A DNA stretch of 64,000 nucleotides, taken from NCBI GenBank assembly GCA_008360955.1, contig LUCM01004767.1, positions 1 to 64,000 on the forward strand, given 5' to 3'. Below are positions 1 through 12,400 of this stretch, piece after piece (position 1 is the stretch's first letter; each line of letters opens with the position of its first letter). Source of the DNA: Fasciolopsis buskii. Lineage: Eukaryota; Platyhelminthes; Trematoda; Plagiorchiida; Fasciolidae. The notes beneath the pieces are model-generated. The model saw only the letters and a list, made by a program, of their open reading frames with translations, ran no database searches and was not told where the DNA came from. The position numbers and the translations under genes were made by a program.

Positions 1-1312
1 ACACACATCGTGCGCATATCTCTCATATAAACAACAAATTATCAAATTAGATCAAACAGCCTCTGACAGACAAACAGCCCACACATCACCCTCCCACACT
101 AAAATACATTCCCAATTCGGAAACAAAAACCCCATTTTCTCCATCACCCCCTTTCACCCACAAAACTTCGCTCAGCCCAACTGACAAACAATTATAACAT
201 CACAGTTCCGTTCTTCGTCGAACCCATTGACAGCTTCCTGCACACATCTCAATGCTACACATTCGATTCGACGAAGACAGAACATATCAAATCGAGTGTA
301 CAAATATGTGGATGTTTGGACAAGGCACCGGTACGCATACCAGAAGCGAACAAACCAGCAAACCGCGTCTGTGCTCCCCGGCCAAATTTTGTTTCACCCT
401 CCACATACCACGACATCGTGCTAGATCTTCTATATACTACAATAAATGAATACTCGGCCATTCGCATCGACCTCACTCTAACTAGACTTCCGCTCAGCAA
501 ACGAAACAACATTAAACACAATTCACAGTTTCTCGTTCCTTCATTGATGCCCCCATGACACTTCTCATCACACTCGCTCATCATCACCAAACATGACCGA
601 TACACGAGACAGAGCATATCAGAGATGGTACAAGTGATAGTGAGATGTTTGGACAAGACACCGGGTACGCCATACCTGACGAGCGACTAATAAACGCCAA
701 ACCGGCTGTGTCGCTCCGCGGCCACAAATTTTGTTCACCCATCCACATACTAAATCGTGCTGCTTCTATATATACATATGTATATTCTCGGGCATTCTGA
801 CCTCCTTCCTAAGCTTCGCTCAGCCCAACTGACAAACAATTATCAACCAATCACAGTTCTCGTTCTTCTGTCGACTCTCCCATGAACAGCTTCCATGCAC
901 ACTCCTCATGCTACACATTCGATTCCGATGAGACAGACATATCAATTCCGAGTGTACAAGTATGTGGATGTTTGGACAAGAGAGCACCGGGTACGCATAC
1001 CTGACGAGCGACAATAACCGCCAAACCGGTCGTGTGCTCCCGGCCAAATTTTGTTCACCCATCCACATACTAAATCGTGCTGCTTCTATATATACATATG
1101 TATATTCTCGGGCATTCTGACCTCCTTCCTAAGCTTCGCTCAGCCCAACTGACAAACAATTATCAACCAATCACAGTTCTCGTTCTTCTGTCGACTCTCC
1201 CATGAACAGCTTCCATGCACACTCCTCATGCTACACATTCGATTCCGATGAGACAGACATATCAATTCCGAGTGTACAAGTATGTGGATGTTTGGACAAG
1301 AGATCACCGTGT
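1..1312. repeat. Tandem array, about 320 bp unit, ~4 copies
   Basis: The landmark cttcgctcagc recurs near 166, 490, 813 and 1133, a spacing of about 320-325 bp. The last two copies (roughly 670-990 and 990-1312) are almost identical, including a block with a tatatatacatatgtata core and the phrase agacagacatatcaattcc. The first two copies are recognisable but carry many small indels. The array may extend left of the window. It ends abruptly in a TA run. Open frames inside it differ from copy to copy, so I treat it as a satellite or minisatellite-type repeat and not as coding sequence. Confidence 0.85.
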
Positions 1313-1333
1313 ACATATATATATATATATATT
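1313..1333. repeat. (TA)n microsatellite
   Basis: An alternating TA run directly terminates the 320 bp tandem array. Confidence 0.8.
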
Positions 1334-1953
1334 AATTTTGACATCATGTTTCTCTTTCTGAGTCACAGAAACTCTTTCTGCCTGATCTGTTCGACCTATG
1401 ATCATTTCCCTTCCAAAGCGCTTTACACGCCAATTAATGAAACATGGCCCTATGTTGTGCCAATAAGACCATAGAGGTAAATTTGCACAGATCCCCGCCA
1501 CACAATTAAAATTATCAAGTGAAAATTTTCGTTTTCAGAACAAATACAAAAGTCGTTATAAAACAGCAGATGGAGATGGGAAAAGTGTAGCTTGGCCAAA
1601 GAATCACGTGTCCAAAGAGACCAGAGAAGGGCGGTTGAATAGTGGAGATCAGAACGAGGTTGGAGGCACGTAGTTCAAGCCCTCTGTGTTGGCTATTGGT
1701 TGTGGCAGCCTAGATTGAAGACGAAAAATTCCAAAAAGGTCGACATTAACGCATGCATAAACACAAAAACGAAGCTTAAAAGGGCCTCTAAAAGTAAGTG
1801 TACAAAGATCTCATGACAGATTACTTTACCCCAATCCCCATTTTACTTCGAATTGTGACTTAATCGGAATTACGCCAGAACTATTAGGAACAACCACTTG
1901 CGAGCATGAGATCTCGCAGACCTTGGTACATTTGCGCAACTGCGCTAGAACGC
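1334..1953. other. Unassigned stretch
   Basis: Short frames only. I recognise no domain, RNA gene or retroelement motif. Confidence 0.4.
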
Positions 1954-2481
1954 TCATTGTTTGGTTGTGCGCCAATCCATACTTTGAGGGCTGACACACG
2001 CTGTCCAGGTCTTGCGGCGAAAAAGCTTGTTTGCATTTATTGTCGGACAATTTTGACAACTCCGAATCAAAGTGAAAAATGCTGCATCTGAAGACAATCT
2101 GGCTTGACAATTCCAATTCGATGAATCAACTGGAACTCTGATGCCGACAGTCGATAACAATTGCAAAAAACATTCAAACGTTTTCAAATGAATACAAATA
2201 CGACTATCATTTAGCCGGGCCAATCGACTTTCGTTTAAACCTAATTCCGTGGGTATAAAGAACTCTTCGGCGAACCGAATCCACTTCGGAATGAATGTGA
2301 GCAAAAAATCACCAAGTGAAGTACGACAGGAATGCGGATTATCATGCAAAACAAAAGCGTGTTGAAATGGAGTCTTCAAAAATTCAAAAGTGAGACGTAG
2401 TATGCGATCATGGGGTTCATGTGTTTGTTGGCTATCGAGGTCCTCAAATTTTTCTGCTGCCTTGTATGTTAGACCATTTAG
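1954..2481 (-). CDS. Unidentified 176-codon open frame
   Basis: The minus frame from 2481 to a stop at 1954 is open without interruption, long for this AT-rich DNA. It has no obvious start at its upper end, so it may be an internal or 3'-terminal exon, or part of an old repeat. The translation is mixed hydrophobic and polar, with a stretch FLLTFIPKWIRFAEEFF. I see no signal peptide, zinc motif or reverse-transcriptase motif. It lies about 1 kb downstream of the last PIGK exon found, on the same strand. It does not resemble the expected PIGK C-terminus (a lumenal linker plus one membrane helix). I do not recognise the family. Confidence 0.35.
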   Translation of the reverse strand, partial: LNGLTYKAAEKFEDLDSQQTHEPHDRILRLTFEFLKTPFQHAFVLHDNPHSCRTSLGDFLLTFIPKWIRFAEEFFIPTELGLNESRLARLNDSRICIHLKTFECFLQLLSTVGIRVPVDSSNWNCQARLSSDAAFFTLIRSCQNCPTINANKLFRRKTWTACVSPQSMDWRTTKQ

Positions 2482-2666
2482 TCAGCTCTCTACTTCGGTT
2501 TGGACAACCAAGTAGTACCAAGTAAACTGACAAATCATGAATCCAGATGGACAAACGATGATGTGGAGGTGGAGAATGGAAGAGCTAGTGCATGTGTGCA
2601 AAAACTTTTACATAGTGTTTTATTTTCTTCTCTCTCGTTCTGTCCTTTAAATATGGCCTGTACATA

Positions 2667-2669
<3 letters not shown>

Positions 2670-2699
<30 letters not shown>
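2670..2699. repeat. (TA)n microsatellite
   Basis: Uninterrupted TA dinucleotide run of about 30 bp. Confidence 0.85.
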
Positions 2700-2703
<4 letters not shown>

Positions 2704-3468
2704 ACGACTATTAAAAAATCATATTGATCAGAGTAAGGTACCAGTGACAAAAAGGATGGAATGAGCATGCAGTTGAGTGTGCACAATCAGGTAACAAACG
2801 TGTCAAAAAGCGTGAAAGGCAGGCCGCGTGCATGTGCACATTCACAGGAATAACGATTTTTTCCATCAGTCGACAGAAAGTCGATGAAGTGACGGGAAGC
2901 AACAGAAAATCTGGGGCTTCGCGTCTGTGGTAGTATGATACTGGGTGTCATATAATTCATACCCCTGGGTTATATCAAAACTGCCTTAAAAGTTCGATCC
3001 CTGTTACCGTGTTGTTTCCTCGTGCTCCTACCCCATGAATTTATAGCTTCGATGCAGTTCCAATGAGGTGAACAGTTTGTTAACTTCTAACCCAGTTCCT
3101 ATAACAAGCCCCATTGAACTGAGAGCACAGTGGATACTACAATTGTAAGCTTTCTATAATAAAACAACGGCCTCATTGCTCAGCAGGCAGCTAAAGTGAA
3201 CTTAGAGTCGACGGAATGAGCTGCGTGTTTCTCTTGATTCTATCCCGTAAGCAGTGAACGACAAAAGTCATTCGCCCAAGTAACTTCTATTCAAGGGATT
3301 CAAATGATATTCAACTGAACAGCGAGAAGACAATAGAACTTCATAAGGACACTCTTCTATAGAATCAAACAAGATTTGAGAGTATTTTCATAGGACTAAA
3401 CGAATAATAGCTGTCAACTAATACCCTATCTAATGGCATGAATCAAGCCGTCGCTGATATCTCCTTAC
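2700..3468. other. 3' side of PIGK, final exon not located
   Basis: Exon 7 ends in phase 2 with a good donor at 3463-3468 on the minus strand, so at least one more exon is expected at lower coordinates. I looked for the W-x-P-P-G-G pre-membrane motif of PIGK on the minus strand here and did not find it. No other feature is recognised. Confidence 0.4.
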
Positions 3469-6400
3469 CGCTGAAACGATTGACTGGTTTGCTCCCCGAT
3501 GGTATGAGCAGTAACCAACTCGATATCCAACGGGCCCGCCTCGACACGGCGAACGCTACCAAAGAAATCCGTTACGGGTACTGCTTCAATAGGACGCCGG
3601 AGTAAATCAGTTCGATACTTCACAGTAGAATGACACTGAGGCCAGGGGCAAACGGTAAGCTGCGAAAGGACGTTGTTCAGACAACCATTACATTAGAAAA
3701 TTCAAAAGGAAACTTCGATGCACCTAGGAAAGTTAAGAATATTCCTCCATTATTTCAATGCATCCGCACCATTATCATCCAGTGCTAAATATCAGAGTGA
3801 GCCACATGAATGGTTGCCATTCTCACTAAGTTACATGTTGCAATAGAAAGAGTAAATATGAAAATAGACCGGGAGTAGACCTATACAGCGGTGAGAGAAA
3901 AGGATGCCGTCGCAGCCAACAAACAAAATGCAGTCTAACTGCACTTCTTAAATCATTCTGATTTGACGGAAGACGACAATGCGATCACCACGGTTTGCGT
4001 TTCGCTGCCATATCCTTCAGTGTCTCAAGGTCAATGCTTGTCGGATCTTTTGTGCCCCAGTCACGAATAGGAGAGAAACCTACTTTGCCGAAGTTCGCTG
4101 TACACTTTCTCATCCTGCGCTGTCATATCATCTGTTGACCTCCACGTGGCTACTTCCATCCCCTGGGAGGAACGGAAAATAGGGCACGATATGCTAGACA
4201 AGTATTCGTCATACGCAACACATGGCCCAATCAACGAAGCCTACCAAGCTTCATACGCTGTGATAAAGTATTCTCCGAAGTGGTACCCAATACTCGATTC
4301 CTAAGTTGCACACTGCTCACGCAATCACTTCATCCAGTCCTAGAGATACCAAGCAAAAACTGTTGATTAAAACCTCCAAGAGATGAACATCTTCAGCACG
4401 CAAGCTTCATGTTTTGCAACCATACAAGAAAACCGAGCGCACCGTGGTACAGCTTTTACATGACGTGCTCAACGCATAAGTGTAGTGGGAGTGTACCATT
4501 ACCACTAGGGTCCATTACCCAGAGGAAGGAACCGGCGACCGTAATCCTGAAACGTGGAGTGGCATACAACCATATGAGGTCTCATTAGGTCAGATGTGGT
4601 AACTACTCGGGCACACAAACTTTCAACTCTGATGAAATATGAAACCGGCGCTGCAAGTGCTTCAGTCCAGCCTACGTCAGTGTACACTTTGCTTATCGCC
4701 CAGACATGAGACCCAACAGGCGGTGGCAATTACTCAGAAGAAGTAGCTTTGCAACGCCGTCGCCGCTCTGGTCCCCAGGAGCAAAGGCTCTAACATTCTA
4801 GAGGTAGCAGTAGTTTATTTAACACACAACTTTTAAGACAGTACGGTAGGTGGACATTGCACCTTACTCACTATTTACGCATAAGACGGAGATGGGCTTA
4901 TCCAGTTTTGTGCAGACACTTTTATCCCCGTCTAGTATGAGCTCCCGACATAGTTCGCGTCGCACAACGAAATAACGCTCCAACTCCACAGGTAATCCGA
5001 GTCAGGTCGACATTGTGGTAATAAGCTACCTTTGGAGAGGTTCTGTTCAAAACTGCAATCCCTGCTGGTCTACGTACGTGAAATCGGGTCATGCGTTAGT
5101 TTTAATACAATGTCTGTGCAGTTCGTCGCGAAGCTCGCTGAGCCATACAGCTACAGGCTGACATGGATGTTCGTATTAGGGATGAGCATAAACTCAGGGG
5201 AGCTGAGAACTCCGGCGAGCACCAACGTAGGTGAGCATAGGCCAGGCACTGAGCAACAGGTTTTACCAGCGGTCCTAAATCCTACGTCCATCAAATACAC
5301 TGGGTCTCTCGAGAGTAGCTGAGTGTAACGGAGCAAAAACTAGAAGTAGGTGAGTAAGGTGGGACGACACCAACAACGTCAAGTGACGAAAAGCCTAAAG
5401 GAGGACCGTGAAAACTGGTAGGTTGAGGTGTCCGAAGAAATGGGATTCACAGCTGCTTCAGGTAACAGTCAAAGACATCAAGCTTACACGCAACACAAAT
5501 GGGCCAAGAACTTCGATTAGTGAAACGGTATGTGATATGAACGGAGAGCCTTTCCTTAGCATACAACATTGTCTGGACATCTAAAGGAGCAGTTTAGCTG
5601 ACCATGCACTAATGTGGTTACTCCAACGTTACCAACTGCGAATCCGTTTCAATCATCAAACGGAATTAGGAGTAGAGCACAACATTTGTCCGATAGGGTG
5701 GGGAAAATCGACTGGTTCAAAACGAACTTTGATCTGTTCTTTCCAGGATCCGTGAACATACTTCGATGAAAGCATTCACTTCCTCGCGCCGGGACAGTCG
5801 GTAGGAGAAGCGTGTTCCGTTATTGTGGAACGAGTCACTGATTGTATCCATGTTCAAGAAGGGAACACGCGGTGATCGTAGTCGTCATCGGGGGACCATT
5901 TTAATTCCGACTGTCAACAAGGTTTTAGCTTCGACAGTACTGCACCGTTTGACACCGGTTCACGACGGTAACATCCACGAACAGCAAGTCGGATTTTTCC
6001 CACGTCGAGGATGCATCAACTAAGTTATCATACTTCGCCATCTACTTGGAATGCTCCATCCAGACGCACCGTCACATGACAGTCGTTTTTTCTCAATTTA
6101 GAAGGGGCCTATAACTACGACGACCCAACAGTGCTGATCAGTGTACTACATCGAGAAGGTACGCCAGAGAAGTTCGTAAACTTGCTGTGAGCATTATGCC
6201 CACGTATTTCTGATTCTTTAGGGTACGTGATGAACTTTCAAGTTCACTCTAAACGATCTGTGGTGTATGACAACAACGTTCCATCTGTCTTAGTTCAACC
6301 TTGCCATCAACGAGATAATTTAAGATGCTTCAGGAGGTCTCCAGGATGCATGGGTCGGACGGGAACGGAGAAAGGTTGTTACTTAGATTACTCCGACAAC

Positions 6401-9400
6401 GTTGTCCGCTTGTCCCATTCTGCGTACCATGTGCAAATTGTACGAGAAAGACTGTTTAGATCAGCAGCTCCACTAGCGTATGTGATCTCCACCCTCAGAG
6501 TGTACATTTCTGTTGCAAGACTGAAGGACAGTAGCCCCGAACGTGGTGCTCGATGAGGAGCCAGCCAATTTTCGGCGCTTCGTTCACCACGGAAGCCGTG
6601 CGCTCGGTTTTCTTGTATGGTTGCAAAACATGAAGCTTGCGTGCTGAAGATGTTCATCTCTTGGAGGTTTTAATCAACAGTTTTTGCTTGGTATCTCTAG
6701 GACTGGATGAAGTGATTGCGTGAGCAGTGTGCAACTTAGGAATCGAGTATTGGGTACCACTTCGGAGAATACTTTATCACAGCGTATGAAGCTTGGTAGG
6801 CTTCGTTGATTGGGCCATGTGTTGCGTATGACGAATACTTGTCTAGCATATCGTGCCCTATTTTCCGTTCCTCCCAGGGGATGGAAGTAGCCACGTGGAG
6901 GTCAACAGATGATATGACAGCGCAGGATGAGAAAGTGTACAGCGAACTTCGGCAAAGTAGGTTTCTCTCCTATTCGTGACTGGGGCACAAAAGATCCGAC
7001 AAGCATTGACCTTGAGACACTGAAGGATATGGCAGCGAAACGCAAACCGTGGTGATCGCATTGTCGTCTTCCGTCAAATCAGAATGATTTAAGAAGTGCA
7101 GTTAGACTGCATTTTGTTTGTTGGCTGCGACGGCATCCTTTTCTCTCACCGCTGTATAGGTCTACTCCCGGTCTATTTTCATATTTACTCTTTCTATTGC
7201 AACATGTAACTCAGTGAGAATGGCAACGCTTAGTGTGGATTTCCCTGCTGTTTAATTTTGAATGATATTGGTCATGATTCTGTTCGTGTAAACAGAAACT
7301 CTTTAATAAAAGTTTGACACGCCAGCACAAGAAATTCTCCATCCTACGCCACTTGATACCATAGAAACTGCTAAGACCCAGGTGGAGTAATACGGTGTTT
7401 TCAACTTTCCGGTTTATCACGGTTTGACGGTACGTTAGATGACCTTAGTATGACTCCATTTAGCTGCTTATATGCTTCGAACTGACGACGTGCAGCCTCC
7501 GAATTTCTGTTAATTTTGGAGATTTTGACCAATACTCCCTGCTTTTATGATGGTTAACTACAGATATCCTAACTGCATGTGACCGCTGAAATCAAGCGAA
7601 GCTCAGCCACAGGAAATCCTTGCATAACTTCTGAGTTTTTGAAATGTCCAAATAACCTTAAATAAGACCCCACATGCACAGGTGAATACCACTTTAATAC
7701 TAGTATTGATATCCTTCCAAGCTGACTTTTGCACCCTTATTAGCTCAAGAGGAATAAACTCTACAAAATCCAATTTCGTAGGATATCCATTGTATCATAG
7801 AGCAAAGGCGTTAATATTAGCGAACCGCTGGCTCCCAAATTAGTTGAGTAAACTGATATCCTGCTTTGAGTAAAACTGGCGTACGTTGACTAATAAGGCT
7901 TTATACTAACGTTTTGATGACTCATTAGAAAACATTTCAAATACGCCATCGTTAACCACAATTTGTGGTACTTAAGCGATAGATACAGAGATTACTCCAA
8001 TAGGTTGAAAAAGATAAGTGTTAAAGACTTACAAATTGATCCATGGTCTTGCTGCTATTTGGTTCGACGGTCTTGAGGAATTCCGCAGCATAGTATGAAT
8101 AACGGTCAGACATGAAAACACCAATATCGTTGTCCACATGCAACTGAAAATCAGAGATAAGTGATATGCATATGATGCAATTGAGAGCCTCGTCACACAA
8201 TGTAATCATTACTCCTAAACCTGGTTACAAGTTGGATTAGATGCTTTCTTCTTTAAATACCACCCCGGAATAGTAACAAACATGAGGATTCACGTGGCCT
8301 GACTAGTAAGAGGTGTTAAATCTTTATTTCAGTTAGAACAAATCTGAAAGAGACTATCCAGCCTAGGGTGCTCCCAGATAAGCCAAAAGGCGGCAGACAT
8401 GAAACTGGATAGGAAGTACCCATTCTTCTTCAGCGTTTCATTGGAAAAGACACCGGAAGATGAATGAGCTGCAGTCCTAATTCCGAACAGCAAAAGATGC
8501 CAGCAGCATTGATGATTCTAAAACTCCATTGGTTTCATAAACTTTTGCTGACTAATCCAAATGTTCAGGTCGTGACTACTTTACCATAAGTAGATAATAA
8601 CGACTGATAACGAACTGCTTTCGACTTACAAGCGATCAGCGGTTTGTATAAAAACATGATGGTTATCACGAAAATCAACCGGGCTACATATCTGGACCGA
8701 TATTTGCACAAAGCCCGGATTTTCGGCCAAGTAGGGATGATGAGAAACGGAGAAAGCGAAAAAAACTCACGGATAACGAATCCTCACCAACAGCGCTACT
8801 TCCAATGGTGATCACGTTCGGAGAATAGACTAAGAGACCCATGGATTCAGCCTGGCATGTTTCAGCGATAAACAGAATCTCGTGGTACCTAAAGATCAAA
8901 ATGAATTCCCGATATTCAGCGTAAGATCAAGAAGCAAATGTAATGAACAGAAAATATCCCAAAACTACGTTAAGAGCAGGAAGTTTCGCTAGAATCATCA
9001 TAATATGTTCTTGCGCAGATTTCTACAATTTTTAAGTGCTTTAGCTGAAAAATTGATAGAAACCTATTTCGGCATTTCCCTGAATCAGATGAGTCTTTAC
9101 ATCATCTTCTGGCACAGTGTGATCATTCGAATGAGATGGGAGACCAGAAACTGTCACCGCAGTATTGGACCCACCCAATGTCTGGGAGACAGCAATAGCT
9201 AAATATAAAAAGATTCAGAGCGTCCATATCGCTAACAACGGCAGAGGAAATAAAGCGAGAGTTTAACAATAGGATGTAATTGCAAAATTCACAACCAAAT
9301 GAAACCTACCTCAGACGCATTCCATATTACAAAACGTCAAACTTTAGGAGGTCAAAGCATTAGCAAAACCGCATACGAAACCTAAGGAAAGCAAACTCAA

Positions 9401-12400
9401 CAACGAATCTTATACCAGAAAAAAGATGGATCACACGTGTTTAAGTGTCAAACGAACGATAAAGAACACGAAAATAGAAGCAACCCGCATAAAGATGAAG
9501 CAAAACGGTTACTAGATAGCAAAATAAAAAATATTGTTATGTGGTTGTGAAAACTGAAATAAATCCCACCTCGTGGACAGTTACCAACACTCGAAGAGAA
9601 TCCCTCGAAACGATCAGTGACGCATCCTAACTAACGGACCACGGCTGACTGGCACGGCATAAAAACGAAACCAATTGAGGATGTTCCAGTATTAACTTTG
9701 ACAAGCATGTCGCGAAACACGGATGAACAAAAGGTTCAATGCAACAGGACGAATGCATTAGGTAGCAGTATTTACTTACCTAGTGCTGGAAAGAGCCTAT
9801 CTGTTTAGATTTCCATAACCAGTAAAATTTTGAACGGTGTAACTATGAGTAAAAAGTCAAAATCATAATAGAACAGTATTTGATTTTAAGGGCAAACTAA
9901 GGTGGGCTCTCCTGTAATTCCGCTTCTAGCACTAATGCGGAAGTGTAATATAGAAACATTCACGATCTTTAATTTGTTCTTTAGACTTGGAGAGAACACC
10001 ACAGCCTCAACAGATCACGAAGAACAATTAGCAAAAGCAAAATACCCTTCACCGCCCGTAAAGATAATAAATTTCTAGGGTTACGTCTCGTAAGCCCGTA
10101 CGCCTATAGTCGGCCATTCAATATTTATCATTCTAAGGAGTGACATTGACACATGAGCAGTCTACCAGCCAATATTTAACCAAGTTGAATCGAACCGAAA
10201 AAACATGGACTTTGATTTGGCGGTAAACAGCGATTCGCCGTTTCCCGGCTCGTTACCTTGTATTTTTCTTGTTACTTCGAAAATCGAGGTCAAGACTGCG
10301 AATTTATCTCCTCACTGATACCGCGAGCCACATAGATTATGTGGTCTCCCTCCTTCACTACACTTAAACTTCAAGCATGTAATAAAAAATAAAAAGGTGC
10401 AAACGATATAAACTTTTTTTTACCTCAATAACGACTGTGTCGAAAGCGCTTCCGAATCGACATAGATCGTGGTAACAACAAACAGGTGCAGCATAGCCAG
10501 AACTCACACAGACAGCACCAGTCCCCCAACTGAGAGCGATAGTTCAGGTCATCACTCCTGCCAATCGGGTTAACACACCCAGAGGGAGGTCTAAAATAAC
10601 GAAAGCGAGTGTTCCGCACACAGTCGAATCGGCCACTCCATTGGTTAAGGTTTTCTTAGGTCTCTGCCATATCATCAGCTGGCCATCTCGACTTCTCTTC
10701 CTAAAACTGACTTCCTCGGAGTACAGCATGCAATAAGGCAGACAATCTGTGGGTACGCGCAGAACATGTCCCAACCACCTTAACCTATTCTGATTCAGTA
10801 CCTGTTCTGAAAATTGACCCCAATGAAGTACTTTTTTTCCTAAACTCGCAGTCACTCGCAAAACTCTTCCACCATATTCCGTCAATATTGCAAAGACAAC
10901 GGTATTCAAACACCAAAAGTCTTCGCACATCTGTCCTCAGCAGCCATCTTTCTTAGTCGTATAACGGGGCCGACGATCCAAAAATGCAGATCCATGTGAA
11001 CTGTGTTATATGTTACGCGGAATAATTCAATGTGTAGTATTAACGCTCAACTCACCGATGACGCTTATTTATTAAGCGTTGACGTCCGATAAACAACTGA
11101 GAACCAGTGCGAGAGACTAGGATGTTTGACGCACAGTCGTTTATCCCGGATCCCTGTCCCAGTTAGGATGTGAGTGGTACATAGCACCCGTGATTCCTAG
11201 CAATACTGAAACAGCGGCACAGTGCTTCCATGGTGTTTCAATGGCAAGTTGAGGGTTGACAGAGTATGACGAACAACTTAACGTAAATAGAAAACAGCGG
11301 ACAGTTGTCGACCGGGACAACAACGCCAAAAAATCACTACTTGAAGACAGATATCCAGGTTCGAGAATCTCCGAGATAGTTACTAGCTTACAAGTAGCAC
11401 CAAAATAAACTTCAGAGCAGATGAGGACTAAGTAAATTCCAACAGCCAGTTGGTGGAAAACTACCGGACGGAACTTTACGACCATAGAGCGGTGCGTCCA
11501 AGTTGTTCTCTAACCAACCTGTCAGTCACACTGAGATATGTCTGCTGACCGTTAATTATTCGTTATCACTATTATTATTATTACCACTATTTACTTTGCG
11601 AACTGCAAACCATAGACTGAGAGGTGGAACAAATAAGCATAGATGTACTCAAGGAAAATGAAGAACTAATGTGGACTGGAAAAACGAATTAACAAAAGTA
11701 AATTAATTTAGGTTAAACATTATAGCTGCAAATCACCGATGCAAACCAGGGCATTAGTGAGCAAATTTGACACGTCTTAAGCGAAATTGAAAAGCACTGC
11801 GTTGTCCAATGAAGCATGATTTCCGTGCACTCCGAATGCCTTAATAAAGTCAGAGCTCAACGCATCAAACTCCGAGTTGGTCACTTGCCTTGAACACATC
11901 CAATGGCACTATCAGATGATTGTGGGTATCAGAGAGACTCTAATGAGAAAGTCCACTTGGTCAAGGTGTTTCCGTCAGTGTAGGGACAAAGATGAGGGCA
12001 CGGTATTCACTATCGGGTACTCAGTCTAGAGATTAACCCCAAGCTGTTTCTATTTCTTTACTATCTCTTCCGCACTGTTTTCCCCCTCTTGCAGACTCTA
12101 ACGTTATCTGACTTGTGCTAATATACACATAGTTACACTCAACAGAAGCCCAATTACGACAATACCAACATGTTTTAGAAAGCATATGCTTAATAAAGCT
12201 GAGTGCAAATAACATCTGCCAACATTAAAATCAAAGAAGAAAATCTCCCCCTGAAACAAAGTAACATGCTAGTACAATGAAATCAATTGACCTTCATTGT
12301 GTACCTTTTCTTCTGCCACATTTGTTCGATTGCATCGGCTAATTCGCTATTAGAAAGTTCGCTGTCATCCTGGAATTTCAAGAAACCGTCACCTCCATGG

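Noticed and set aside
255..656. 133-codon minus ORF at the start of the window
   Set aside because: It lies across the diverged tandem units, and corresponding frames in the other units are not conserved.
7440..7540. Possible PIGK exon after an acceptor near 7535 (minus)
   Set aside because: In the required phase it runs into a stop within a dozen codons and shows no family residues. The true next exon is 3469-3635.
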